Source: Flavimobilis sp052324925 (GTDB taxonomy: Bacteria > Actinomycetota > Actinomycetes > Actinomycetales > Cellulomonadaceae). From it: DNA of 64,000 bases. Where the stretch lies: assembly GCA_052324925.1 (NCBI GenBank), contig JBQPRE010000002.1; one strand, given 5' to 3'. The notes beneath the pieces are model-generated. The model did no database searches. It worked only from the letters and a program-made list of their open reading frames with translations, and was not told the DNA's origin. A program made the translations under genes and the position numbers. Positions 44,419-53,053 of this stretch are shown one piece after another (within the stretch, counting starts at the first letter, position 1; each line of letters opens with the position of its first letter).

Positions 44419-45085
44419 GCACGTGTTTGCCCCGGCACAGCTGGCCGTCGTCTCCGAGTCCCGCACCGCTTCCGTGAGGGAGTCGGCTCGGGTCGCGGGG
44501 CACGCGGCCGGCTGGGCTGCGGGCGCGCGTGCGGCAGCCGATGCGGCGGTCGCCGCGGCGCAGCGCGTTGCGCAGCGCACCGAGGCTGCCGAAGCTGACG
44601 CGCGGGCGCGCCTCAACGACGCCCTGCGGACGCTCGGAGCGGCCGCAGGCGCCGCCGCCTCCCGTGAGGCCGGCGTCGTCGAGGATGCGACCGCGACGCT
44701 CGTCGCGCTCGCGATCGACCTCGCCGAGGCGATCGTGGGTGTCGAGCTCTCGCGTGACGAGTTCTCTGCGCGGGCCGCCCTCACCCGGGCGCTCGAGCTT
44801 CCTGCCACGACCGGCCCCGTCGTCGTGCGGCTCAACCCGACCGACCTCGCTCACGTGCGCGCCATGTGCGAGCGTGGCGACCACGCGCTCCCCGCGCACG
44901 TGACGCTCGCCGAGGACGCCACGCTCGAGCGGGGCGACGCAGTGAGTGAGCTGCCCACGGGTCACCTCGACGCACGTCTCGGCACGGCCATGGCGCGCCT
45001 GCGCGCCGCCCTTGAGGAGTCCGTCGCCGACGCGTCACGCCTCCCCGACCTCCTGGGTGACCCGACCGACGCAGGTGCGCGATGA
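44408..45085 (+). CDS. fliH: Flagellar assembly protein FliH
   Basis: This 225-residue protein is the stator of the export ATPase. An Ala-rich helical N-terminal half (AAGWAAGARAAADAAVAAAQ) precedes the C-terminal FliH domain (LVALAIDLAEAIVGVELSRDEF...RLNPTDLAHV). FliH sequences vary widely, so position between fliG and fliI carries part of the call. The ATG lies inside the end of fliG, an 11-nt overlap. Confidence 0.85.
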   Translation: MSIEHVFAPAQLAVVSESRTASVRESARVAGHAAGWAAGARAAADAAVAAAQRVAQRTEAAEADARARLNDALRTLGAAAGAAASREAGVVEDATATLVALAIDLAEAIVGVELSRDEFSARAALTRALELPATTGPVVVRLNPTDLAHVRAMCERGDHALPAHVTLAEDATLERGDAVSELPTGHLDARLGTAMARLRAALEESVADASRLPDLLGDPTDAGAR

Positions 45086-46389
45086 CGTGGGCGACCGCGC
45101 TCCAGGCCGCGCGGCCCGAGCTCGTCGGCCGCGTGCGCGAGGCCGTGGGTCTCTCGGTCGAGGTCGAGGGTCTGCGCTGCGCGATCGGCGATCTTGTCGA
45201 GCTCGGCGACGACCGCATGCCCGCCGAGGTTGTCGCGACGTCGGGCGACGTCCTGCGGTGCATGCCGCTCGCGCCAGCCGTCGGCATTCGTACGGGCCTC
45301 GAGGCCCGCTCGGCCGGCGGCCCGCTGCGTGTTCCGGTCGGCCCAGGCCTGCTGGGACGTGTGCTTGACGGGCTCGGTCGCCCGATCGACGGCCGCGGCC
45401 CCCTGCGCGACGTGCGCTACGTGCCCGTCGCGGGCAGGGCCCCTCACCCGCTCGAGCGCGCCCGCGTCGCCGAGCCTCTTCACCTCGGAGTGCGCGTGCT
45501 CGACACGCTCACGTCCGTCGGGCGCGGCCAGCGCATCGGCTTGTTCGCGGGCTCGGGCGTCGGTAAGTCGACCTTGCTGTCGATGATCGCGCGCGGGACC
45601 GAGGCTGAGGTCTCGGTCATCGCGCTCGTCGGTGAGCGTGGCCGCGAGGTGCGTGAGTTCCTCGAGGACGACCTCGGGGCCGAGGGCCTCGCACGGTCCG
45701 TCGTCGTCGTCGCGACGAGCGACCAGCCCGCTCTGGTGCGTCGTAGCTCGGCGTTCGTCGCGACGCGCATCGCCGAAGACCTGCGGGACCAGGGCCGCCA
45801 CGCCGTGCTCATGATGGACTCGCTGACGCGCGTCGCGATGGCTCAGCGTGAGGTCGGACTCTCCGTCGGGGAGCCGCCCGCCACGCGCGGCTACCCGCCG
45901 TCGACGTTCTCCGTCCTTGCTGAGCTGCTCGAGCGGGCGGGAACGGGCCCGACGGGCTCCGTCACTGGGATCTACACGGTTCTCGTCGACGGCGACGACC
46001 ACAACGAACCGATCGCGGACGCGGCACGGTCGATCCTCGACGGTCACGTCGTGCTCGACCGGCGTCTGGCGACCGCAGGACACTTTCCGGCGATCGACGC
46101 GCTCGGCTCGATCTCGCGCGTCGCGAGCCGTGTGACGAGCCCCGCCCAGCGCGGCGACGCGACCGAGCTGCGGCGGGTCATGGCGGCTCGCCGTGGCGTG
46201 CAGGATCTCGTCGACGTCGGCGCGTACGTGAGCGGGTCGAACCCGCTCGTCGACGCGGCGCTCGCCCACACGGACGCGATCGACGCCTTTCTTCAGCAGT
46301 CCGTCGAGGCCTCGGCGTCCCCCGTGGACTCGTGGCAGCGCCTTGCGCAGCTCGTTGACGCGCTCGGCACACGAAGGGATGTCGCATGA
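45082..46389 (+). CDS. fliI: Flagellum-specific ATPase FliI
   Basis: This 435-residue F1-beta-like ATPase powers flagellar export. It has Walker A GLFAGSGVGKSTLLS near residue 153, Walker B AVLMMDSLTRVA, and the PPATRGYPPSTFSVLAELLERAG region typical of FliI. It overlaps fliH and fliJ by 4 nt each. Confidence 0.97.
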   Translation: MTWATALQAARPELVGRVREAVGLSVEVEGLRCAIGDLVELGDDRMPAEVVATSGDVLRCMPLAPAVGIRTGLEARSAGGPLRVPVGPGLLGRVLDGLGRPIDGRGPLRDVRYVPVAGRAPHPLERARVAEPLHLGVRVLDTLTSVGRGQRIGLFAGSGVGKSTLLSMIARGTEAEVSVIALVGERGREVREFLEDDLGAEGLARSVVVVATSDQPALVRRSSAFVATRIAEDLRDQGRHAVLMMDSLTRVAMAQREVGLSVGEPPATRGYPPSTFSVLAELLERAGTGPTGSVTGIYTVLVDGDDHNEPIADAARSILDGHVVLDRRLATAGHFPAIDALGSISRVASRVTSPAQRGDATELRRVMAARRGVQDLVDVGAYVSGSNPLVDAALAHTDAIDAFLQQSVEASASPVDSWQRLAQLVDALGTRRDVA

Positions 46390-46829
46390 GTGGTCCCTTT
46401 CGACTCGCCGCGCTCTTGCGCGTGCGTCGTCTCCAGGAAGATCAGGCCGCGGCGGACCTCGCGCGCGCTCACGGGGTCGTCTCCGACGCTCAGAAGCGCA
46501 GCGCCCAGGCCACCGCGCGGCTTGCGGGGTCGACGTTCGACACGTCGGTGCCTGTCTCGGTGTGGCAGGCGCTCGCGGCCTCGCGCGCCGCGATGCGGCG
46601 CGACCTCTCGGATGCCGACGCCCTCGTCGCGGTGCACCGCGCGGCCGCTCGCGTGGCTGAAGAGGCGTGGCTTGCGGCGCGGGGACGCGTGAAGACTTTC
46701 GAACGGCTTGAAGAGCGGCACGATGCCGAGGTCGCGGCCGACGAGCTAGCCGAAGAGCAAAAGGCCCTCGATGAGGCCGCCGGGCGAACCAAGCCCAACG
46801 TCGGACCGAGTGAGAAGGAGACACGATGA
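46386..46829 (+). CDS. fliJ: Flagellar export protein FliJ
   Basis: This 147-residue protein is almost entirely coiled coil, as in FliJ, the stalk of the export ATPase. It starts with the typical FRLAALLRVRRLQEDQAAADLARA. Overlaps with fliI and fliK (4 nt each) support the call, since the family is poorly conserved. Confidence 0.85.
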   Translation: MSGPFRLAALLRVRRLQEDQAAADLARAHGVVSDAQKRSAQATARLAGSTFDTSVPVSVWQALAASRAAMRRDLSDADALVAVHRAAARVAEEAWLAARGRVKTFERLEERHDAEVAADELAEEQKALDEAAGRTKPNVGPSEKETR

Positions 46830-48205
46830 CGACGATCATGCAGGTCGCGCCGCTTCCGGCGCCTGCCCGCACCGCGCCTCGCTCTGGCACGTCCGGCGGC
46901 GGCGATGACTTTACGCGCTCCCTCGCCGCGGCGACGTCGGCGGATGCGACCCGGGCCGAGGCACGGGTGCGTGAGCCTCAGGCTCGCGAGGCTCGGGTGC
47001 GCGAGGCCGCGTCGGGCACGGACTCGTCGAGCACAGCGTCGTCGAGCACCGTCTCGTCGAGCACGGCGTCGTCGGGCACCGCCTCGTCGAGCGCGGCGTC
47101 GTCGTCCGAGACCGCGTCGAGCGACGCATCGGTGAGCGAGGCCGCAACGGATGCCGCGGGCGCGAACGCCCTCAGCCCGCAGCCGCAGCCTGCCCCGACC
47201 GACCCGAGCCTCGTGCTCGCGGGCGGAGTCCCCGCACCGGGCGCGACCGACGCGTCGGCGACCGAGCTCGTGGCCGCGCCCGCCGTGGCCGCGCCCGCGC
47301 AGACGACGACCGCTGCAGACGCCGTGGGCGAAGCGGTCGCAGCAGACCAGCCCGCAGCCCCCGCCGCGACCGCGAGCTCGGCGACCGCGCCGGCCACTGC
47401 GGTCGTGCCCGCGGCCGTCGTGGCACCGACCGCCGCGGCGCCGTCGGGCGAGATCGCCGCTGCCGCACCCGCGGCAGCGACCCCCGTGACCGGCTCCGGT
47501 GCGGGCACGGGAGCGGGAGGATCGGGAGCTGCCGGGGCCGGGGCCGACGGCGCCGCGCACCCGAACGCAGGCCCGTCGATCGTCGCAGCGCAGGACGCAC
47601 CTGCGGCGCCCGCCCAGGCGGGCGTCGTCGCCGCGCCCGCGAATGCCGAGTCGGCCACCGCACCTGCGGCGCCTGCCGCGGCACCCACCGCAGCGGTGAC
47701 ACCGGCCGGCGCCGCCCCCGTGGCCGCGCCCGCCGCACCCGTCGCAGCGTCCGCCGCGGCCCCCGCACCTCAGCCGCAGGCACCGCCGATGAGCGAGCAG
47801 CTGCGCGTGCCCCTCGGCGCGCTCAAGGCTCTGCCCCTCGGCGACCACATCCTCACCCTCCGCGTCGAACCGCGTGACCTGGGCCCCGTCCAGGTGCGGG
47901 CGCACCTGGGGGCTGACGGCGTGCGTGTCGAGCTCGTCGGCGCAACCGACGCGATCCGCGAGCAGCTGCGCGCCTCACTCACTGACCTGCGCCGGGACCT
48001 TGCGGCCGCAGGCGGCGGCGACCTCACCCTCGACGAGGGCACGATCGCCGAGCGCGAGAGCCGTGACGCCGAGCGCGAGCTCGCTCACGAGGCTCGCGAG
48101 GCGCGTGCCTCGGCGACCACCGAACCCACGGCGGGCGCCGAACGTGCCGCAGCCGCCCCGAACGAGGACGTGACCCGCCGCGGCGGCGTCGACGTCGTCG
48201 CCTGA
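46826..48205 (+). CDS. fliK: Flagellar hook-length control protein FliK
   Basis: This 459-residue protein has a very long disordered Ala/Pro/Ser-rich N-terminal region (residues 1-315), which should act as the ruler. A C-terminal Flg_hook domain lies at about 325-400 (LRVPLGALKALPLGDHILTLRVEPRDLGPVQVRAHL), which switches export specificity. Near residues 66-90 a 15-nt unit is repeated five times and encodes Ser/Thr/Ala runs. The acidic tail is extra. Confidence 0.9.
   Translation: MTTIMQVAPLPAPARTAPRSGTSGGGDDFTRSLAAATSADATRAEARVREPQAREARVREAASGTDSSSTASSSTVSSSTASSGTASSSAASSSETASSDASVSEAATDAAGANALSPQPQPAPTDPSLVLAGGVPAPGATDASATELVAAPAVAAPAQTTTAADAVGEAVAADQPAAPAATASSATAPATAVVPAAVVAPTAAAPSGEIAAAAPAAATPVTGSGAGTGAGGSGAAGAGADGAAHPNAGPSIVAAQDAPAAPAQAGVVAAPANAESATAPAAPAAAPTAAVTPAGAAPVAAPAAPVAASAAAPAPQPQAPPMSEQLRVPLGALKALPLGDHILTLRVEPRDLGPVQVRAHLGADGVRVELVGATDAIREQLRASLTDLRRDLAAAGGGDLTLDEGTIAERESRDAERELAHEAREARASATTEPTAGAERAAAAPNEDVTRRGGVDVVA
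47021..47095 (+). repeat. 15-bp tandem repeat in fliK, five copies
   Basis: Five adjoining 15-nt units of the type GCGTCGTCGAGCACC encode Ser-Ser-Ser-Thr-Ala-like pentapeptides. Change in unit number keeps the frame and would change the length of the FliK ruler region. Confidence 0.8.
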
Positions 48206-48216
48206 GAGGAAGACAG

Positions 48217-48723
48217 ATGACCGACGCAATCTCGGGTGCCGGAGCAAGCACCGCGATCCACTCCGGGACCACCCCCGCGTCCTCGAAGAACGAGCTCGAC
48301 GGGGAGTCCTTCCTCAAGCTTCTGGTTGCGCAGCTGCGCTACCAGGACCCGACGTCGCCCATGGACACGACGCAGATGATGGCGCAGACCTCGCAGCTCG
48401 CGACGGTCGAGCAGCTCACGCAGTTGGGCTCGACGTCGCTCGAGTCGTTCGCGCTGCAGATGCGTGCCACCGCGACGGCCTACGTCGGGCAGCACGTCAC
48501 CTACACCGACGCCGAGGGGCAGACCCAGACGGGCCTGGCCTCCGCGGTGTCGTTCGCCGGCTCCGTGCCGACGGTTCGCGTCGGGGCCACCGACGTCACT
48601 CTCGATGCGATCTCGGGAATCGTCCCGCCGCCTGCGGCGCCGACGGACCCTGAAACCGCTGCTGACCCCGACGCGCCGGCCGATGAGGCAGGCGCACCCT
48701 CGACCGACTCGTCCGCGGCCTGA
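48217..48723 (+). CDS. flgD: Flagellar hook assembly (cap) protein FlgD
   Basis: This 168-residue hook scaffolding protein has the conserved N-terminal block KNELDGESFLKLLVAQLRYQDPTSPMDTTQMMAQTSQLATVEQL. The C-terminal part is short, with no FlnI-like or Tudor-like extension seen in larger FlgDs. It lies 11 nt after fliK, with AGAGGAAG upstream, and 22 nt before flgE. Confidence 0.93.
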   Translation: MTDAISGAGASTAIHSGTTPASSKNELDGESFLKLLVAQLRYQDPTSPMDTTQMMAQTSQLATVEQLTQLGSTSLESFALQMRATATAYVGQHVTYTDAEGQTQTGLASAVSFAGSVPTVRVGATDVTLDAISGIVPPPAAPTDPETAADPDAPADEAGAPSTDSSAA

Positions 48724-48745
48724 CGGCCCTAGGAAGGACTCCACC

Positions 48746-49921
48746 ATGCTGCGTTCGCTCTTCTCCGGGATCTCCGGCCTCCGTTCACACCAGACCATGC
48801 TCGACGTCACGGGCAACAACATCGCCAACGCGAACACCGTGGGGTTCAAGACCTCGCAGGTGCAGTTCCAGGACACGCTCTCGCAGGTCCTGCAGAACGC
48901 GGGCGCCCCGCAGCCGGGCGTCGGTGGCTCGAACCCCGCTCAGGTCGGCCTCGGCGTGCGCGTGGCTGCCATCACGACGAACTTCCAGCAGGGTGCGTCG
49001 CAGACGACGAACCGCTCGACCGACATGATGATCTCGGGCGACGGCTTCTTCGTCGTCGAGCGCGCTGGGCAGCAGTACTACACGCGCAACGGCTCGTTCG
49101 AGCTTGATGCGCTCGGCCAGATCGTCACGGCCGACGGCTCGCTCGTGCAGGGGTGGACCGCGGCCGCGGACGGCTCGGTCGACGTGGGCGGCCCCGTGGG
49201 GACGCTCAGCCTGCCCATGACGACGCTCGTGGGTGCGAGCGCGACGACCGAGGTGAAGTTCGGCGGGAACCTGCCCGACGACGCGGCCCTCGGCACCGTG
49301 CTCACGCGTGACGTCGAGGTCTACGACGGCGTGGGAACGGCGTCGACCCTCACGGTCAGCTACACGCGCACCGCGGCCGGCTGGGATGTGGCGGCCTCCG
49401 ACGGCGTCAACACGGCCACGGGTGCGCTCACCTTCGGAACCGATGGTCTGCTCACGGCGGGCGGCACGATGACGGTCGGTGCGCGCAGCGTCGACCTGTC
49501 GGCGATCACGGGCTACGCGGCCCTCACGACGGTTGAGTCGACGGGCCGTGACGGTGCGCGCGCAGGTGCGCTGCAGTCGTTCGCGATCAACCCGGACGGC
49601 ACGATCATGGGTGCGTTCTCGAACGGCACGAAGCAGGCTGTCGGCCGGATCTCGATCGCGTCGTTCTCGAACCCCGTCGGTCTGGAGAAGGCGGGCGGCT
49701 CGTCGTACACGACGTCGGTCAACTCGGGTGACCCGCAGATCGGCATCGCCGGCGCTGGTGGTCGCGGCAGCCTCATGGGTGGTGCGCTCGAGATGTCGAA
49801 CGTCGACCTCTCGCAGGAGTTCACCAACCTCATCATCGCCCAGCGTGGCTTCCAGGCGAGCTCGCGCGTCATCACGACGAGCGACGAGCTGCTCTCGGAG
49901 CTCGTCAACCTCAAGCGCTGA
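48746..49921 (+). CDS. flgE: Flagellar hook protein FlgE
   Basis: This 391-residue hook protein has the N-terminal rod/hook motif (LFSGISGLRSHQTMLDVTGNNIANANTVGFKTSQ), a central D1/D2 region and the C-terminal helix DLSQEFTNLIIAQRGFQASSRVITTSDELLSELVNL. AGGAAGGA precedes the ATG. It ends the flgB operon and is followed by a perfect terminator. No flgF or flgG gene is present nearby. Confidence 0.95.
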   Translation: MLRSLFSGISGLRSHQTMLDVTGNNIANANTVGFKTSQVQFQDTLSQVLQNAGAPQPGVGGSNPAQVGLGVRVAAITTNFQQGASQTTNRSTDMMISGDGFFVVERAGQQYYTRNGSFELDALGQIVTADGSLVQGWTAAADGSVDVGGPVGTLSLPMTTLVGASATTEVKFGGNLPDDAALGTVLTRDVEVYDGVGTASTLTVSYTRTAAGWDVAASDGVNTATGALTFGTDGLLTAGGTMTVGARSVDLSAITGYAALTTVESTGRDGARAGALQSFAINPDGTIMGAFSNGTKQAVGRISIASFSNPVGLEKAGGSSYTTSVNSGDPQIGIAGAGGRGSLMGGALEMSNVDLSQEFTNLIIAQRGFQASSRVITTSDELLSELVNLKR

Positions 49922-49951
49922 TGACAGCGGGCTGAGCCCCGCACGATGGCC

Positions 49952-49995
49952 CCGCGGCCCTGACCTCATCCCCCGGAGGTCAGGGCCGCGGTTTT
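49952..49995 (+). terminator. Rho-independent terminator after flgE
   Basis: A perfect 15-bp stem, CCGCGGCCCTGACCT/AGGTCAGGGCCGCGG, is followed by TTTT. It ends the flgB-flgE operon. Confidence 0.95.
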
Positions 49996-50002
49996 GTCTT
50001 GC

Positions 50003-50098
50003 CCCGACGTCCCGACGTCCCGACGTCCCGACGTCCCGACGTCCCGACGTGCCGACGTGCCGACGTGCCGACGTGCCGACGCCCCGACGCCCCGACCG
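50003..50098. repeat. Octanucleotide tandem repeat, 12 units
   Basis: Twelve adjoining 8-nt units fill 96 bp: six CCCGACGT, then three GCCGACGT, then GCCGACGC, CCCGACGC and CCCGACCG. Blocks of identical variants suggest recent slippage or unequal exchange. The array lies between the flgE terminator and the chemoreceptor terminator and is not in a gene. Confidence 0.95.
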
Positions 50099-50111
50099 GG
50101 TCGGGAACGCC

Positions 50112-50144
50112 GTCGGCCCCCCGCACGGAGTGCGAAGGGCCGAC
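50112..50144 (-). terminator. Terminator after the chemoreceptor gene
   Basis: Stem GTCGGCCC/GGGCCGAC of 8 bp with an inner CGCAC/GTGCG-type stem lies about 55 nt after the chemoreceptor stop codon on the minus strand. Confidence 0.6.
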
Positions 50145-50196
50145 GTGACGCGCGGGTGGGGCTGACCCCACCGCGGCTCTCAGGGGAGCATCAGAC

Positions 50197-51825
50197 TCAG
50201 AAGTAGAACACCGCGACCTTCGAGCGCAGGTCGGCGGCCAGCCGTGCGAGCTCGTCGACCGCCGTGCTCGTCTGGGCGACGGTCTCGGTCGCCGACGCCG
50301 TCGCGGTTGCGACGCCCGTGATCGACTGTGCGATCTCGGTCGACCCTGTGGCGGCCTCGGTCACGGAGCGTGACATCTCGTTGGTCGTCGCGGTCTGCTC
50401 CTCGACGGCCGACGCGATCGTCATCTGGTAGTCGTTGATCTGTGCGACGATCTGCGTGATCTCACCGATCGCCAGGATGGCACCGTCGGTGTCGGCCTGG
50501 ATGGCCTCGACGCGTCGGGCGATGTCTTCGGTCGCGCGCGCGGTCTCCTGCGCGAGCTCCTTGACCTCGCCGGCGACGACCGCGAAGCCCTTGCCGGCCT
50601 CGCCTGCGCGCGCGGCCTCGATGGTCGCGTTGAGGGCGAGCAGGTTGGTCTGCTCGGCGATCGAGGTGATCGCCCGTACGACGGCGCCGATCTCCTGGGA
50701 GGACGTGCCGAGGCGCGCGATGGTCTCGGACGTCGTGGCGGCCTGTGCGGTGGCCGTCGCGGCCACCGATGCTGCCTCGGCAGCGTTCTGTGCGATCTCA
50801 CGGATCGAGGCGCTCATCTGCTCGGCGCCTGCGGCCACGGTCTGGACGTTGCGGGAGACCTCTTCGGCTGCGGAGGCGACGACGCCTGCGCGTGCCGATG
50901 CCTCTTCGGAGCCGGACGCGATCTGCGCGTTGCTCGCCGCAAGCTCTTCGGACGAGGCCGCCACGGTGACCGAGGACTCGGCCACGCCCGTGAGGGTCGT
51001 GCGCAGCATGGCCTGGGCGTCGTTGAGGGCCTCGGACATCTGACCGACCTCATCGCGGCCACGCACGGCGACGACCGTCGACAGGTCACCGCGAGCGAGG
51101 GCCTGGAGGGCGTCGCGGACGCTTCCGATCGGGCGGGCGATCGCGTTGGCGATGACGAACGCGAAGATGAGGCCGAGGGCGATGAGGACGGCTGAGAGTG
51201 CGACGAGCACGATCGTCGTCTGCGTGGCGCGGGCCTTGCTCGACGCGATGCTCGAGTCGATCGCGGCATTGAGGTCGTCGGTGATGCCGCTGAGAGCTTC
51301 GATCGTCGCGGCGCCCTTGGTCGTGCCTTCGGTCGCCTGCAGGGTCTGGTAGGTGACGGTCTTGTCGTCGATGGCGGCGGGGATCATGCGGCCGAGGGCC
51401 ACCTCGCCGTAGGCCTCCCACGCGGCGTAGAACGTGTCAGCCGACCTGAGCTCCTGGCCCGTGAGCTTGAGGAAGTACGCCTCGTACGCGTCTCTCGAGC
51501 CGGCGATCTCGTCATAGGTCGTCTGAACGCGTTCCTGGACCGCGGGGCGCGCCGAGCGGGGGACCGCCCCGATCTCGAGGACGCCGGCGCGGGTGGCCCA
51601 CACGTTGTTCTGGAGCTGGCGGATCGAGTCGGCGAGCTCGGCGGTGCGCTGGCTCACGGATCCGCTCGAGGTCGCGAGGGTCTGCAGCTGGATGGAGCCG
51701 AAGACGGCGATCGTCGTGGCGAAAAGTCCGAGCGTGAGGGCAAGGAGCAGGATCTTCGTGCGAATGCGGAGGTTCGCTAATCGCTTCGTGCCGAAGCGAG
51801 CGCTGGGTGCTGAGCTTGTCGTCAT
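50197..51825 (-). CDS. Methyl-accepting chemotaxis protein
   Basis: This 542-residue chemoreceptor has TM1 near residues 28-48 (ILLLALTLGLFATTIAVFGS) and a four-helix-bundle-like sensor at 50-190. TM2 lies near 203-225, followed by HAMP (225-280) and the MCP signalling domain. The signalling hairpin tip EIGAVVRAITSIAEQTNLLALNATIEAARAGEAGKGFAVVAGEVKELA is well conserved. Signals should pass to CheA, whose gene begins at 63601. It is transcribed against the flagellar operons from its own sigma-28-type promoter. Confidence 0.95.
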   Translation of the reverse strand: MTTSSAPSARFGTKRLANLRIRTKILLLALTLGLFATTIAVFGSIQLQTLATSSGSVSQRTAELADSIRQLQNNVWATRAGVLEIGAVPRSARPAVQERVQTTYDEIAGSRDAYEAYFLKLTGQELRSADTFYAAWEAYGEVALGRMIPAAIDDKTVTYQTLQATEGTTKGAATIEALSGITDDLNAAIDSSIASSKARATQTTIVLVALSAVLIALGLIFAFVIANAIARPIGSVRDALQALARGDLSTVVAVRGRDEVGQMSEALNDAQAMLRTTLTGVAESSVTVAASSEELAASNAQIASGSEEASARAGVVASAAEEVSRNVQTVAAGAEQMSASIREIAQNAAEAASVAATATAQAATTSETIARLGTSSQEIGAVVRAITSIAEQTNLLALNATIEAARAGEAGKGFAVVAGEVKELAQETARATEDIARRVEAIQADTDGAILAIGEITQIVAQINDYQMTIASAVEEQTATTNEMSRSVTEAATGSTEIAQSITGVATATASATETVAQTSTAVDELARLAADLRSKVAVFYF

Positions 51826-51882
51826 CGTCGTCGTTCTCCTGTGAATCGTCGAGAGCGGGGCGCTCCACGCGTCTGCACGTCA

Positions 51883-51909
51883 CTATCGGACGGCCGGAGC
51901 CGGGAATAA
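51883..51909 (-). promoter_or_regulatory. Sigma-28-type promoter of the chemoreceptor gene
   Basis: On the minus strand TTAT, 15 nt and TCCGATAG lie about 60 nt before the chemoreceptor ATG. The -35 half differs by one base from the TCAT of the other sites. Confidence 0.65.
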
Positions 51910-51934
51910 GGAACGGCGTGGAGCGCCGAATTCC

Positions 51935-51961
51935 TCATGGCTTCCCGGCGCCCGCCGATGG
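51935..51961 (+). promoter_or_regulatory. Sigma-28-type promoter of the flbD-motAB-fli-flh operon
   Basis: TCAT at 51935-51938, 15 nt, then GCCGATGG at 51954-51961. It is divergent from the chemoreceptor promoter 25 nt away and lies 55 nt before flbD. Confidence 0.75.
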
Positions 51962-51970
51962 GCAGCGTGA

Positions 51971-51988
51971 GGGTCCACGGAAGGACCC
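51971..51988 (+). promoter_or_regulatory. CsrA-type hairpin in the flbD leader
   Basis: A perfect 6-bp stem, GGGTCC/GGACCC, carries the hexaloop ACGGAA (51977-51982). A further GGA lies at 52001-52003, shortly before the flbD ribosome site. It begins about 10 nt after the -10 box. Confidence 0.7.
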
Positions 51989-52016
51989 GCTACACACCAG
52001 GGAACGGTGAAGAAAG

Positions 52017-52286
52017 ATGATCGTTGTCACGCGCCTTCAAGGGGGACGGTTCGCCGTCAACCCCGATCTCGTCCAGCGCGTCGAGACAACGCCGGACACG
52101 GTCATCACGCTCGTCGACGGCACGAAGTACATCGTGGCCGAGTCCCTCGAAGACCTTGTTGAGGCGATGACTGACTTCCGTGCCCGCGTCATTGCGAGGG
52201 CGCAGTCGTTCGTGTCCGACGACGAGGGCGAGGCTCAGCGTCAGCCGCTGGCCGTCGTCCGTCCCATTCCCGAGGAGGGTCGCTGA
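52017..52286 (+). CDS. flbD: FlbD-family flagellar protein
   Basis: This 89-residue protein has the compact FlbD core IVVTRLQGGRFAVNPDLVQRVETTPDTVITLVDGTKYIVAESLEDLVEAM (residues 2-52). This is the small FlbD of Gram-positives and spirochaetes that precedes motA, and it is unrelated to the Caulobacter response regulator of the same name. The tail is charged. Its role is not well defined. It shares 1 nt with motA. Confidence 0.92.
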   Translation: MIVVTRLQGGRFAVNPDLVQRVETTPDTVITLVDGTKYIVAESLEDLVEAMTDFRARVIARAQSFVSDDEGEAQRQPLAVVRPIPEEGR

Positions 52287-53053
52287 TGGATCCCGCAACC
52301 GCTCTAGGCCTCATCGTCGGTTTCGGCGGTGTGCTCGCGATGATCGTCCTCGAGGGCGCGTCGCCGATGAGCATCCTGCTCCCAGCGCCGATGGTCCTCG
52401 TGTTCGTCGGCACCTTCGGTGCCGCGATGGCCGGTGGCCCGCTGCGTGACTTCGTCGGCGCGCTCAAGGCTCTGCCCCGAGCTTTCTCCGCCAAGGTTCC
52501 GACGCCCGACGAGTCGATCGCTGCGATCGTCTCGCTCGCTGAGCGTGCCCGACGCGAGGGTCTCCTTGCGCTCGAGGGTGACGCTCGCGACCTGGGTGAC
52601 CCGTTTCTTCGTGAGGGCTTGCGGGCCGCGATCGATGGCACCGACCCGGAAGATCTGCGCGTCATCCTTGAGGACCGCATTGCTGCCAAGCGCACCTCGG
52701 ACCGCGTGTTCTCGAAGTTCTTCCAAGACATGGGCGGGTATGCGCCGACGATCGGCATCGTCGGAACGGTCGTCTCGCTCGTGCACGTGCTTGAGAACCT
52801 CTCGCAGCCTGAGCAGCTTGGTCACATGATTGCTGCGGCGTTCGTCGCGACCCTGTGGGGTATTGCGTCGGCCAACCTCATGTGGCTCCCGATCTCGAAC
52901 AAGCTTCGGCGGCTCTCTGACCTTGAGTGCGCGCAGATGGAGCTCGTCCTTGAGGGTTTGCTCTCTGTGCAGTCTGGTGCAAACCCGCGCCTCGTGGGCG
53001 AACGTCTGCGGTCGCTCTTGCCTCCCGGCCAGGTCCTCAAGGATGCGGCATGA
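52286..53053 (+). CDS. motA: Flagellar motor stator protein MotA
   Basis: This 255-residue proton-channel subunit has four membrane spans: near 4-24, 32-52, 150-170 (IGIVGTVVSLVHVLENL) and 182-205. A cytoplasmic loop (AIDGTDPEDLRVILEDRIAAKRTSDRVFSKFFQDMGGYAP) carries charged residues that face FliG. It overlaps motB by 4 nt. Confidence 0.95.
   Translation: MDPATALGLIVGFGGVLAMIVLEGASPMSILLPAPMVLVFVGTFGAAMAGGPLRDFVGALKALPRAFSAKVPTPDESIAAIVSLAERARREGLLALEGDARDLGDPFLREGLRAAIDGTDPEDLRVILEDRIAAKRTSDRVFSKFFQDMGGYAPTIGIVGTVVSLVHVLENLSQPEQLGHMIAAAFVATLWGIASANLMWLPISNKLRRLSDLECAQMELVLEGLLSVQSGANPRLVGERLRSLLPPGQVLKDAA

Noticed and set aside
46905..47699. Small Arg-rich frames within fliK
   Set aside because: They are out-of-frame shadows of the Ala/Pro/Ser-rich FliK coding sequence.
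50003..50098. CRISPR array
   Set aside because: The 8-bp units adjoin directly with no spacers, and there are no cas genes, so it is a simple tandem repeat.
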